Position numbers and translations under genes: made by a program. Shown here in pieces: positions 13,853 through 24,870 of a DNA stretch of 64,000 nt. The notes beneath the pieces are model-generated. The model was not told where the DNA came from. It was given only the letters and a program-made list of their open reading frames with translations, and did no database searches. Position 1 is the stretch's first letter. The number at the start of each line of letters is the position of its first letter. This DNA is from Phoenix dactylifera (Eukaryota > Streptophyta > Magnoliopsida > Arecales > Arecaceae), in NCBI RefSeq assembly GCF_009389715.1, contig NC_052399.1, positions 23,011,146 through 23,075,145 of the forward strand, written 5' to 3'.

Positions 13853-13922
<70 letters not shown>
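13745..13922. repeat. TA/TACA microsatellite
   Basis: A run of TACA and TATA steps grades into an uninterrupted (AT)n tract from about 13,857 to 13,922. It sits between two A/G-rich tracts inside the fold-back element. Such tracts are highly mutable and prone to assembly error. Confidence 0.9.
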
Positions 13923-13925
<3 letters not shown>

Positions 13926-14595
13926 TGAATGAAAAGAAGAAAAAAAGAAAAGAAAAAACGAAAGAAAAAAAAGAAGAAAAAGGAAAGAAAAAGAAGAAAA
14001 AGGAAAGGAAAGGGAAGAAAAGGAAAGAAAAAGAAGAAAAAGAAGGGAGGGAAAGAAAAAGAAGAAAAGAAAAGAAAGAAAAAAAAAAGAGTGTGTAGTA
14101 GTTAGGTTAGTAAACTTGGTATATAGGTAATATAGTATGGCACACATTTAAATAAGTGTGGCACACAATTAATCAATATTTTAATTTTTTTTTTCTTTTC
14201 TTCTTTTTCTTTATTTTTTTTCTTTTTCTTTTCTTCTCTTCTCTTTCTTTCCTTTTTTTTCTTTTCATTTCTTTCTTTTTTTTTTCTTTCCTTTTTCTTC
14301 TTCTTTTTTTTCAATTCTTTCCTTTTTCTTCTTTTCCTTTCCTTTTTTTTCTTTTTCTTTCCTTCTCTTCTTTTTCTTTCTTTTTCTTTTTCTTTCCTTT
14401 TTCTTCTTTTTTTCTTTTCCTTTTCTTCCTTCGCTTCTTTTTCTTTCTTTTTCTTTTTCTTTCCTTTTTCTTCTTCTTTTTTTTTTCTTTTTCCTTTTCT
14501 TCTTTTTCTTTCCTTTTCTTCTCTGCACACACTTAAATCTTCTTTTTCCTTCTTTTCTTCTATTTTTTTCTTTTTTTCTTTTTTTTTATTTTCTT
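13923..14595. repeat. Purine-rich tract facing a pyrimidine-rich tract
   Basis: Positions 13,930-14,090 are almost purely A and G (GAAAA/GAAGA steps). After a short normal spacer (14,092-14,180), positions 14,180-14,595 are almost purely C and T. The two are complementary in composition and mark the middle of the fold-back element. Reading frames through them are low-complexity Lys/Glu/Arg or Phe/Ser/Leu strings and are not genes. Confidence 0.85.
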
Positions 14596-14739
14596 CTCTC
14601 GTGAGGCCGACGGCGCCAAAAGAGGGCCATGCCATGGTGGCAGCGGAAGGGGGCCCGATCATGGCCACTTTATTTATTTATTTATTATTTTATTACAATA
14701 TATTATATATTTATTTATTTCTTTATTTGTTCGTTCATT

Positions 14740-14816
<77 letters not shown>
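14740..14816. repeat. CA and AT compound microsatellite
   Basis: An (AC)n run of about ten units is followed by an (AT)n run of more than 25 units. A shorter AT run occurs near 15,070-15,090 in the matching position of the next GC unit, so the microsatellite is part of the repeated cassette. Confidence 0.9.
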
Positions 14817-14820
<4 letters not shown>

Positions 14821-15665
14821 GGATATATTTATTTATTTATTTATTTTTCTTTCTTTTTTTCTTTTTTTTTCTTTTTTTCTTTTTATTTCCTTTTCTTTTT
14901 TCTTTTTCTTCTTTTTTTTCTTCTATTTTCTCCTCCCGTGAGGCCGGTGGCGCCAGAAGGGGACCAAGCCGTGGCGGCCGCACGAGGGGGTCCAGCCGCG
15001 GCAGCTTTATTTATTTATAATTATTTTATTTTATTAAAATATATTATATATTTATTTATTCGTTCATTCATATATATATATATATATATTGATGCATTTA
15101 TTTATTTATTTATTTTTCTTTTCTTTCTTTTCTTTTTTTTCTCCTTTTCTTTTTTTCTTCTCTTCTTCCCTTCTTCTTCTTTCTTCTCCTCCCGCGAGCC
15201 GGCAGCGCCGGAAGGGAGTCGGGTCGCGGCGGCCGCAGGAGGGCGCTGCGGGAGGGGGCAGGGCCGCCGCCAGCGGCCGCCGCGGCTGCAGCGGAGAACA
15301 TCTCCCCTCTCGCGAGGCCGACGGCTCTGGAAAGAGGCCGGGCCGTGGCGGACGCAGGAGGAAGGCAGGCTGCGGCCAGCGACGGTCGCAGGAGAGGGCT
15401 CTTGGGGGGGCAGGGGCGGAGGCAATCCTGGCGGCGCGGCCGCGAGAGAGAGCTTGAAAGGGGGCGGGGCCGTAGGAGGGAGTTCGAGAGGAGGCGAGCT
15501 GGGGCCGTCGGCGGCTGCAGGAGGGAGCTCGGGCAAGAGCTCAAGGACCGAGAATTAAACTTGATAAAGATATTGGACGGAAGATTTTAAGACTGGTCAA
15601 CCGGGACTTTTTGTTATGGCGCGGTCTTTTGGAAGATGGGGAATTAATTACCCCAAAAAATTTGA

Positions 15666-15939
15666 AGGGATGGTCATGCAAATTTAATTTTTTTAAAAAA
15701 TATTCATAAAAAAAACCAAAAAAAAAAAAAAAAGCTCACTCCCTTCACCTTCACGGTGGGACCATCGAGAGAGCTCATAAAAGGACGGTAAAATTAAAAG
15801 CCGAACCCCACCGTGAGCTGTTCGCAATCGAGCAAAAAACAGGAGCCGAGCCCCACCTGCCTCCCTTCCCCCTGCTCTCTTTCTCAATCTCCACCCACAG
15901 AACGAGAGAGAGGGGGGGAAGATATCACCTTTGGCTTCC
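15666..15939 (+). promoter_or_regulatory. Promoter and 5' leader of the DUF3511 gene
   Basis: This is the short interval between the fold-back element and the start codon. A TATA-like CATAAAAGG sits near 15,775, about 165 bp before the ATG. It is followed by a CT-rich leader with AGAGAGAG just upstream of the start. The transposon edge lies so close that it probably supplies part of the upstream promoter. Confidence 0.45.
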
Positions 15940-16302
15940 ATGGAGGAATTCAGATCGAGGTCGTGCGGGGACGGGAGGATGGAGCTGGAGGTCTACGGGA
16001 GCCGGGCGGTCCCTCCGGCCTCGGGCCTCCACGAGCTGCGGTGCTACAGCGCCTCTTATGCGTCGTCGCAGCAGAACAGCTACGAGGTCCCCAAGGAGAT
16101 CAAGTTCAAGAAGGGGAAGAGCACCGTGGGTTCGTCTTCCTCCAAGAGTGGGTGGAGCCTCAGTGACCCGGAACTGCAGAGAAAGAAGAGGGTGGTAGGC
16201 TACAAGGCCTACGCTGTGGAGGGGAAGATGAAGGGGTCTCTGAGGAAGAGCTTCAGGTGGCTCAAGGAGAGATACACCCAGGCGGTCTACGGCTGGTCGT
16301 GA
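15940..16302 (+). CDS. DUF3511 domain protein (120 aa)
   Basis: A single-exon plant protein with the DUF3511 signature in its C-terminal half: SGWSLSDPELQRKKRV, then GYKAYAVEGKMKGS, LRKSFRWLKERY and YGWS at the very end. Family members are about 100-140 residues, so the length is normal. The first in-frame ATG (15,940) opens MEEFRSRS and is taken as the start. The N-terminal half is rich in Ser, Tyr and Gly. The C-terminal half is strongly basic and probably helical. There is no signal peptide or membrane segment. The family is found only in plants, and its biochemical role is not established. Whether a UTR intron lies downstream cannot be judged. The reading frame is intact with no oddities. 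Confidence 0.88.
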   Translation: MEEFRSRSCGDGRMELEVYGSRAVPPASGLHELRCYSASYASSQQNSYEVPKEIKFKKGKSTVGSSSSKSGWSLSDPELQRKKRVVGYKAYAVEGKMKGSLRKSFRWLKERYTQAVYGWS

Positions 16303-19300
16303 TTCCTCTTCTCTCGGTATATATCACGCTCTCTCTCTCTTTCCCCCACTCCATCTATTGAATTCTGCTCTCAGAAAGCTCCTCTTTTCCGCTCTATCGA
16401 TACGACCTCATTAAAAAAATGAAAAGAAAACTCTTTCTCAGCTGCCTTGTTTTGAACGCAACCATTTTCCAGGGTCATGAATCTGACCTCATAAAAAAAA
16501 AAGGAATTCTTTCGTCTCTCCTGCTATCATGTGCTGGATGTGGCCTTGATCCAGGTCCCCGAATCTGATCTCATCACAAAAGTTGCTTCTTCTGAAAAAA
16601 AAAATTCTGCCTTTTTGTTTATTACGATCATCGGATCATTTGCTCTCTTTTTTCCTCCTTTTTTATTAAGTCCTCATGATTTAATAAGCTTCCGCATGAA
16701 GTAATAAATTCTCGTAGCTACAATTTCTTGGAACGATGAGTTCCATTATTTTAACTGGAGTCTATGTTTCGTAAATAATCATGGTTTGCGTGAATACTTT
16801 GTTCTGGAGTTGAGGATAATTGGTTACGTTATGTGTGTATTCTGTGCTTTCTGTTGCAGCAAGACCCAAACAAACACTGTGGTTTGTTTCTCTTATTAAG
16901 ATGATTATCGTGTGTATCTTTTCATCTGCAGTTCATTACTTGTGGGCCTGATTTGAAGCCCCAGATTCGACTGGAAATTTGGAAAAAGAATTGGTAACTT
17001 TTGGCATTTAAGGTTTTAGTACTGTTTGATGCCGTTGAAATATGCTGGTCATCGGCCACATTCACTAAACATATATTATTTAGTTGATTTTTTGACTTCG
17101 CAAATTGCCACATTTTTCTTAGCGGCCTATCAGCTACTTCCAGCTTCAGATTTTTCAAAAAAATAAAAGAAAAGAGGATTGATTTCAGAGATCCCTTGTT
17201 TTTATGTGTTTTCATGGTTTCTATTGTATACTGTTTGGTCAAGATATATGTGATACATCACATGACCAGAAGTAAATAAAAGAGTCAAAGAAAAGAAATG
17301 AATATTTATGCATTTCTTGAATATTAGACATAATGTCTTCCTTATGGGTTTCTGCAACTCGAGGTATACGTTGTTGTTTGCTATCTGTTTGGTTCCATAA
17401 TTCGATAAATGGACAGTACAAGTTATGAGATTCATATTGGGTGCATGATTTGTTCCCCTATATGAAACTGTGAGTTGATATCATCATTGCTATTCATTTT
17501 GGACTTTGACACAATGATTTTTTTGAAAAGAATGCTAAAACTAAGAAATTGAACTTAAAACGTTTTATCAATTCTTCAGTTTGTTGCTGTTCTTGTTGCT
17601 CCTGCTGCTAGTTTGTGTTATACAGTCAGCTTGGAAAGACCAGCTAATACATCCTAATTGATCTAAAAATAGCAATCTATATTTTCTGAACAAAGATATC
17701 CCTAGAATTAGCGTTATATATCTTTCAGGAAAGGTTTCCCTCCCCCCCAACCAAAAAAAAATGATTGGAGTGTGATTAGTCTGACATTGTGTTTGGGTTG
17801 ATTAAGCCTTATCATGGCTGGTCGAATGTGAAACATGGCAAAAAAATACTGTAGTTCATTGGCATTTATTAGGTATTATAATAGAGTAATGGGAAACCAG
17901 CAACTATCTAATCGGTCTTGCTTTCATATGTTTTGTATTTCTAGGGAGCTTATGTCATCATAAGTTTTGGATTGTAGTTTCTTTATCCTACTATTTGAGA
18001 AGCCAATATCTTGCAAAACCATTTGCTTATGCGGAACTATTTCTGCACATATATGGAATGCAATCTTGTGCAGCCAGTTTCCATTCTCCTCCTTTTTTGG
18101 AGGTCCAATGTTCTTAAAACAAAACTCCAGGTGAGCTTTGGGCATGGTCTTCCTTTAGGTTCTTTATGATGGTGAAAGCCTCTTGGCTGTACTCTACTGT
18201 TCGCCTCTGGCTTTGGCTCGGCGGAGCTGAGTTGGGTTCCATTACACTCTGTAGGAAGTCCATGCAGCGCTTTTTATATTACTTCTTCCCATACTCAATG
18301 TACTTGTTTCTCACTGAACAAAAATCCTGAAGTACATGATATAAATTTATGTAAGATACTTGTTGGGATTATCTATTTCTATGTGATTTGAATAGTTGTT
18401 GACATGTGTTATAGGAATGCTTTCTGAAAGACTCTAGAAGATTTCGTCTTGGGGGGGTTCTCTTGTTTTGGTTTCTGGGATGTATCTGTATTGATGAGTG
18501 TCAAAAGTCTTGTTCTTTTAAGATGATGACTGGAAGTCTATGCTTGAGATATCTTGTTGTTTGCCTCTCTGCTTTTATTGACTAGGTCTCTTTTGTCTCA
18601 TTCCTTTTCACATTTACTTCTTACTTTCATATGACCTTTGACCTTTTATTTGTTGATCTGGTTCTTGCTGTAAGGCAATCGACATCTCGTTTTATTGACT
18701 AATAAATAATAGGGTTCTTGGAGATTTTAGAAATGACTCAATGAGCAACAAGGGATTTTCTTAGGAAGTCTATCTACAACCTTCTGTGGGTTTATAAAGC
18801 CAAACTTGTTAAGAAAAAATTTTGGGCATGTTGGTATCTCTGGCAAATATTTGTGATATGAAGATTGTATTGCAAGAAGTTAGGTGCATCATTTGATCTT
18901 TATTTTGTCGTTCTCATGTATCGATTAGATAAGGCAGTTAAGTCATGATGTATGTTTTTGCGCTGCTTGTTCATTAGATATATTCAACATAGTGATTTCA
19001 GGAACATAACTTCTATTACCAAGGTAAATTAAGCTGCTGGGTTAGGGGTTGGGGGGTGGGGGGTTCGGGATGATTACTTCTTAATTGCATACATTCGTAC
19101 TCTTCTGCTTTTTAGTATTCAAGGGTTTTGCCTTCTATTTCCCATAAATAAGGTCTCATGGGTTTTGGTGAAAGGATGATGAAGCTGACCCCAAATGGTT
19201 AGGACAAGGCATGGCGGTCATGGTTATGTTTTCTGTCGACAAGTTCTTTTCCAGCTTATAGTTTAATACTGCACAGAGCATATATGTTGCTTAAAAAGAA

Positions 19301-20870
19301 CACACAACTATCAGGGAGTATTCAAGTAACCTAAGTTATGGAGTTGTTTTTGTTTCGTTTGTGTTGGCAGTCTTTAATAATTGGGTCCTGGTTAGTTTAT
19401 GATACTAGAAATCAGAGAGAAACTTTGCACCATGGCTTCCTACATCACCATTACCTCTCTTACGTGCAAATGCATCGAGGGAACTCTGATTATCTCAAGA
19501 TTGTTATTTATATTTTTTTTTCTTTTCATTAGCAATTGTATCAGTTTTGTAATACTATAGGAATGGGCTTGGCCATCACGAAAGGCCAACTAGCCCCAGA
19601 AGCAAATCAGATCTGGTATATTCTAGTCATATCAAGTCTATCCATCGTATAAATTGGTCTGGACATTTTTGGTGAAACTTGCTGGTTTGTTTTGGCTATC
19701 TAGGATTGAACTGTGTAACCTGTATATGATCATTCTACGAGTTGCTTTTATTCATATCTGCATTTGGCATCAATATGTTTTATGTCCTTTCTTTTCATTT
19801 TTTGCTCTTTTTTTAATGGTTATTTTATCGATAAAAAGTGACAGCTTGATTCGTTGAACTAGTAACAATGCTCACTGATCGGTTTCATTTAAAACGGTGT
19901 GTCATGCTCCAATGATGTTGTTCTGCAGTAACAGCATTAATTTTCCATAAATGTGTTCTTGTATGTTTATAGGATGCTGATGATCATGCATAGAAATTGC
20001 AACAATGTTATAACATGAAATTTTGGGGGATTGATATGTAAAGAAAAATGTGGGCATTGTATTCAAAATGTTAGCTTTTGAATGTGCTGGTTGTGGGCCC
20101 TTTTTCAGCTTAATGCTACTTGCAACAAGAAGATTTTAGCTTCATCGAACATAACTAGGACATTAGAAATGCTAGGTTTGAGAAATCCTTTTCGCAATCT
20201 GCATTTGCTCTTACTAGGTTCTTATGACTTCCAGGCGAAGAACCAGAATTCATGACTTTGAATTTTCAATTGATTGCATTCCAAAGCATGTTTGGAATTT
20301 TGAATCAATTATTATGATACATTACAGGTGATGAGTTTGGATCACCTGGCTGCGGGTCAAGTCTTCTTGTCAGGGAGTCGAGGAGATTTTGCATCACATT
20401 TCCAGCTCATTACTTGCGACAGCGGGAAAGGATGTAAAAAATCCCTTCCCAGCCCTATATTATGCGTTTTTCTTTTATTTAATTAAAATTGGAGCTTTTA
20501 TTACGAGATTTATCTGCCAGATATATCAGTGTATCCGCCAATTTGAACATTGCGTTCAACACCGAGTTTAGCAGGCTAATGAACTATATAACTATGTTCT
20601 TTGTTTGTCAATATCTTCCAGGAATATGATGTGGTATCCATGACTTTAAGTTCTGGTTTTCGGCTCGCCATCATTTCAAGATTGTGTGGCAGGCCTCTAT
20701 ATAAAAAGTCATAATAATATAGCTTGCTAATGCGAATATACAACATATATAGTCTGTGAAACTTCAATACCGATTAGACGCAGGAATGGACAAAAATTTA
20801 TGGTTTCTAGGTTTAACTTCAAAGAAAGTGGTCTAATAGTTGGTTATATTTTTGTCAGAGCATGGTGGGG
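16303..20870. other. Non-coding stretch downstream of the DUF3511 gene
   Basis: About 4.5 kb of moderately AT-rich DNA without a recognisable protein. The first few hundred bases probably contain the 3' UTR. The rest could be intergenic DNA or a long UTR intron. ORFs of 60-100 codons occur at the rate expected by chance on both strands. One short G-rich run at 19,039-19,069 is listed separately. Confidence 0.5.
19039..19069 (+). other. Possible G-quadruplex motif
   Basis: At least four G-runs of three or more are separated by loops of one to three bases, beginning GGGTTAGGGGTTGGGG. This fits the standard G3+N1-7 pattern. It sits in AT-rich non-coding DNA with no adjacent promoter identified. 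Confidence 0.55.
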
Positions 20871-22988
20871 AGACATAGGAGACCGTGAAGTCTAAAATTC
20901 TACTGAAACTTGCTGATCCTAAATAACAAGTTCTACATTTTCTGAAATAGTCTACACAAAGCAACTATATAGATCAAACAAAGATTACCGCAAAAAAAAA
21001 AAGAGGGACAAGAAAGAAAGAAAAGAAAAGAAATAAACTCAGAAAACATTCCAAAGATCCATAAGAAGAAAAATAAGGAGTCATTGAATGACCTACTGAC
21101 TTTGGTAGGTCCAGCTGTACTTGCATGCAAGTCAACAATGAGCCAATAGTATCAACTTTTATTAGACCAACGTGGAATACATTATCATACAACATGCATA
21201 CACCATATATATGCATAAATGTATGTGCACAGACACACATATATGATATATCAATGATTTCCGCTCTGGCATAAGGATTTACAAGAAATGGGTTGTGGTA
21301 TTTTACAAGTCCTCTAACTTCTAATTTCTCTTAGCATTAAATTCAATTAGAAGCATATAAATTATCAGGGAACCAGTCATAAACCTTCAACATTTACGTT
21401 AGTACTTAGCAGATTGTAATATTTACTTCGTTCTTTAAAAGTTCTAAGCAAGAGGTTTTTCTAGTATAAGGTTGATAAAACTTCATATGTTTAGATTCCT
21501 AGTTGCTCAAGGACAAAAAATTAAAAAGAGAACCGCTCAAATCTAGAAATTTGAAGTCTTTCAGGAAAATAATACAAGTGGCTTAAGAGTCTAGTCTACA
21601 ATCAGTTTTTCCACCATTTTTCTTTTATGTTGAATGGTAAAATTTCCACTAAAAAAATCAGCAATCATATTCAAGGAGAAAAAAGAAGTATGGTTCTAGA
21701 GCTCTCCTTATCGGGAGATAAAAGGTGAAAGACTGTCATAAAGAAGAAAAAAGATGATTATGAAAATAAAAATAATAGACTCAAATAAGCCAGCATAATT
21801 ATGGTACAGTTGCAATAACAAAACCAATTTGCCATGATTAAGTAATAACATCCAACTGTCTATATAAACCCTAGATTGCAGGGCTGTAATTTCAATCCCC
21901 ATCCACAATTATTCAAAGAATACTACTGCAACAATTGTTTATTGTGCACAAACCATTATCTATGGGAAACGGAGATCATATGTAAAACCATAAATTTCAC
22001 ACAAATGAATGTACATGAAGGTGGTGAATGGTAGCATCCTATACCCCAATAAATAAAGCAAATAATCAATCTCGACCACCTCCTACCCACACGCATACAT
22101 GATTATCATCAAACATATCTATCAAATTTTCAGGTAAATGATCATATTTCTTTCATGCAAATGATTATAATTTCAAGTAGAACAGCCAAATTCAAAATTT
22201 ACTTTCCCTAAATACGCAAGTCACTCTATTGATATCCAGGCTAACACCGACTAAGAAGATTGCAACTCCAAATAAATGCATGTCCTATTCCCTTTTAACC
22301 ATATATATTGTCTACATGATAGAAAGATAGAGCTTGTGTTAATAGTGAATAGAACATTGTGATTTAACAGTATGATTTTCATGTTAACAGTATGAATGGA
22401 CTATGAATCATTAGCTATGATTTTCATTAGATGTTATTAAATAGTGGATGTCAATGCTGCTTAAGAAGATTACAATATAAGGAGAAATGCCCAAATTTAA
22501 TACATGAACATAAAAACATCATGAATGTACAAATGATTTTGACAAAAGGATGCAAATTAATCTCTAAAATATTGGCACAAATATCAAGTCTTAATATCAG
22601 AGAACTCCCAACACTATTTGAGTTTATGCAAATATCATTATAACTTACAAGAAAACTGTCAAATCAGATAATATTTTCTACAATTCCTTTCTGTATATAC
22701 ATTTGGTTAGGGACATCAGCATATAACAAGACAACTAGTTAAGGAAGACACGGAAAGCAATATCAGTTATTTAGTCCACGTTTTAGAATATGAATGATTT
22801 CTTCTTTTAAAGATTATGTAGGAGATCAGCAGCTTTTAGAACAATCCCAGATTAAAATAAGTGCCTCTGCAGCTAACAGCAATGTTATATAGTATAGTGG
22901 AAAAGTTACATCTTAAGCAACTAATCCATTAGCATACTGACTCTTGATGCTTTCAGTAAGTTTTCATTGATATACGTAATTCAGTCCA
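20871..22988. other. AT-rich non-coding DNA
   Basis: No supported gene. If the minus-strand exon-like block at 24.4-24.8 kb is real, this stretch may be intron of that gene, but no downstream exon could be recognised. Confidence 0.4.
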
Positions 22989-23122
22989 CCATTTATTGTG
23001 CTGTATTTCATTAAGAAATCTTGAACGTTGAACTACTGTCAACTTTTCTAAGCCTCCATTTATTGTGCTGTATTTCATTAAGAAATCTTGAACGTTGAAC
23101 TACTGTCAACTTTTCTAAGCCT
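22989..23122. repeat. Perfect 67-bp tandem duplication
   Basis: Two copies of a 67-bp unit starting CCATTTATTGTGCTG (22989-23055 and 23056-23122) are identical by eye. The identity suggests a recent event, or possibly an assembly artefact. It does not overlap a coding feature. Confidence 0.92.
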
Positions 23123-23759
23123 CACCGTTCTTTTAATGAATATAGTTTCCCCCGTTTGTAAAGTTTTCATATAGAAAATATGATGCCCGTGGCCTATCAG
23201 CATTTTAATTTCTATAAATAAAGCAAGAAAAAGCCCATTTGATTCCATCCATTATGGATTGTGCTTTATAAATTGCACGGGCATAAAGTAAGGAACAGTC
23301 TCTCCAACAAATAAATAGTTGGTTCATGTCTTAATGATCTAAGAAATTATTCTTGCTGATTTCTTTATGATCAATAAGTAAACTTATTGCATAGATTTCA
23401 TAGTGACCACTAAGTAACAATTTACTGCAGAATTCTAAGGATGTCAATTAAATAATATTATATATATGAACTATCAAATTTACTGAAAAATAAAGTTTCA
23501 TAAGAAATTAGACATATTGAGCAATGACTTTGCAGACATAATAATCAGTACTGAAACTAGGATATTGAATGGACATGCAAGGTCACCCAAGAAAAAAATA
23601 TTATAGAAATCCTAAGTTACATTAAATGAGCAGAAATAATTTTATAATACTTTAAATCAAAGATATAGCTTGAAGCTGATCTAAGAAACTGTAGATAACT
23701 TTCCATCCTCCAGCACTCCAAAATTACTAATATGCAAAGGTTTTTGAATGGAGCTTATG
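23123..23759. other. AT-rich non-coding DNA
   Basis: No reading frame, repeat or regulatory motif stands out. Confidence 0.45.
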
Positions 23760-24375
23760 TCTTTGATCATAGAAAAATTCAGAAAACCCAAGCAAGAACT
23801 ACAATTAGGAGAGAACAATCAGGAGGAATCGCTTAATAAGTAATAGCTTAATAAGTAATGTCTTTTATCATAAAAAAATCACAAATACCGATCAAGAAAT
23901 AGCTTAATAAGCGTCTCAGTAATAGGAAAAACTTTTTTTTACAAAATCAAGAACAATCCAGAGGAAACAGAGATCATATTTCGATCACGGAAAAATTCAC
24001 AAAAACTGACCAAGAACTAGCTCAAAAGGAAATGGAGCTCAAGTTTTCAATCATATGCAAACTAGCAAAAACCAATCAAGAATTACGATCAGGAAAAAAA
24101 ACAGAGATCATGTTTTTTTTGTGCTTAAACAGAGATCATGTTTTCGATCATAGAAAATTCACAAAAACCTATCAAGAACTAGCTCAAAACGAAAACGAAC
24201 TCATAGTAAAATTAGCAAGAACGGATCAAGAACGACGATCAGGGAAACAGGGGATCGTGTTTTCAATCATAGCAAACTTCAGAAAATATTATCAAGAACT
24301 GGCTCGGCAAGAAACTGAGCACATGTTTGCAATCATATTAAGATGCACAAGAACCCATGAAGAATCACGATGAGA
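23760..24375. repeat. Degenerate minisatellite, about 55-65 bp half-units
   Basis: Variants of GATCATAGAAAAATTCACAA, then ACCAATCAAGAACTAGCTCA, recur at least six times from about 23,760 to 24,370. Pairs of half-units form roughly 110-120-bp super-units. Copies become more regular toward 24.0-24.37 kb, where the + frame stays open for 113 codons with a recurring T-x-QE-R/L pattern. That reading frame is judged to be a product of the repeat, not a gene. The array abuts the splice-donor side of the exon-like block on the minus strand, so it would lie in its first intron. Confidence 0.75.
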
Positions 24376-24390
24376 AAGAACCGCATATAC

Positions 24391-24840
24391 CTGTTTGAAA
24401 ATAGCATCAGAACTGAGTGGGCTCTCTTTCACCATCCGGTGAGCGGAAGCAGACGCCCGGTACAAGGACTTCGCTGGAACCGCAACCCAGGCTCCTTGTC
24501 CCTCGGCCCACCGGCCACCCCACACCATCATCGACCGAGCCCGCCTTCTTCTCCTCCTCCCGATCAAACCCATCCGCCACGCGATCCCTCGTATCAGTAC
24601 CTGAGCTCGTATCCACGCCGGAGTCCTCCATGGAATCAGTGGTCAAGTCCTCGGCGCTCGGCAAGCTCGTCTTGGACGAGGAATCCGGCACCACTACGGC
24701 CGTGGCGGCGGAGTGGAGCCTCCGCCGGAGAGATTATTGGAGGTCCGACGCCGGAGATGGCTCTGGGGCTCCCTCTAGGGTTTCTTGATCGCTCGGAATC
24801 GCCATCAGAGCCCTCTCGCGATGTTTCGCTTCCGTTCCCG
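24391..24840 (-). pseudogene. Exon-like GC-rich block of an unrecognised minus-strand gene
   Basis: A sharp GC-rich island sits behind a TATA box on the minus strand. The first ATG (24,805) opens MAIPSDQETLEG but meets a stop after 23 codons. Another frame runs VVPDSSSKTSLPSAEDL and on for about 95 residues. A third frame carries AWVAVPAKSLYRASASAHRM and SPLSSDAIFKQ up to a good donor (ACAG|GTATATG at 24,391/24,390). Joining these would need frame changes, so this is either a 5' UTR exon with upstream ORFs or a broken first coding exon. No family was recognised, and no downstream exon was found. Several overlapping ORFs on the opposite strand appear to be shadows. Confidence 0.4.
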
Positions 24841-24861
24841 CCCGGGCGCACAGCGCGGTGG

Positions 24862-24870
24862 TATTTATAG
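24862..24870 (-). promoter_or_regulatory. TATA box (minus strand)
   Basis: CTATAAATA on the complement matches the plant TATA consensus well. It lies about 57 bp before the first ATG (24,805) of the exon-like block, in otherwise GC-rich sequence. It supports transcription toward lower coordinates. Confidence 0.6.

Larger units (their letters stand above)
13079..15665. mobile_element. Large fold-back (inverted-repeat) element with GC-rich arms
   Basis: The left end reads TTTGGGGTAATTAAT near 13,081. The right end near 15,640-15,660 reads AATTAATTACCCCAAAAA, its reverse complement. Inside, the GC-rich block at 13,260-13,660 resembles the reverse complement of the GC-rich block at 15,185-15,560: both carry GGCGGCGCGGCCGC, CCGTGGCGGACG and similar words in matching order. 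Each GC arm is followed inward by an A/G-rich tract and then a TA microsatellite, viewed from its own end. Two shorter copies of the GC unit lie at about 14,600-14,665 and 14,930-15,005. The overall plan is therefore palindromic with internal unit repeats. No transposase is present. Candidate classes are Foldback-type or non-autonomous Mutator-like elements. Arm identity was judged by eye, and no target duplication was found. Confidence 0.6.

Noticed and set aside
13224-15590. Many long overlapping ORFs (up to about 309 codons) on both strands
   Set aside because: They run through purine/pyrimidine tracts and TA microsatellites, encode low-complexity strings (Lys/Glu, Phe/Ser, Tyr-Ile repeats), and exist in several frames at once.
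24032-24373. 113-codon + strand ORF with a QE-rich repeat
   Set aside because: It is explained by the degenerate minisatellite. It has no family match, and array copies upstream are out of frame.
24370-24870. 166- and 123-codon + strand ORFs over the GC island
   Set aside because: They are antisense shadows in GC-rich DNA. The TATA box and splice donor indicate that the minus strand is the transcribed one.
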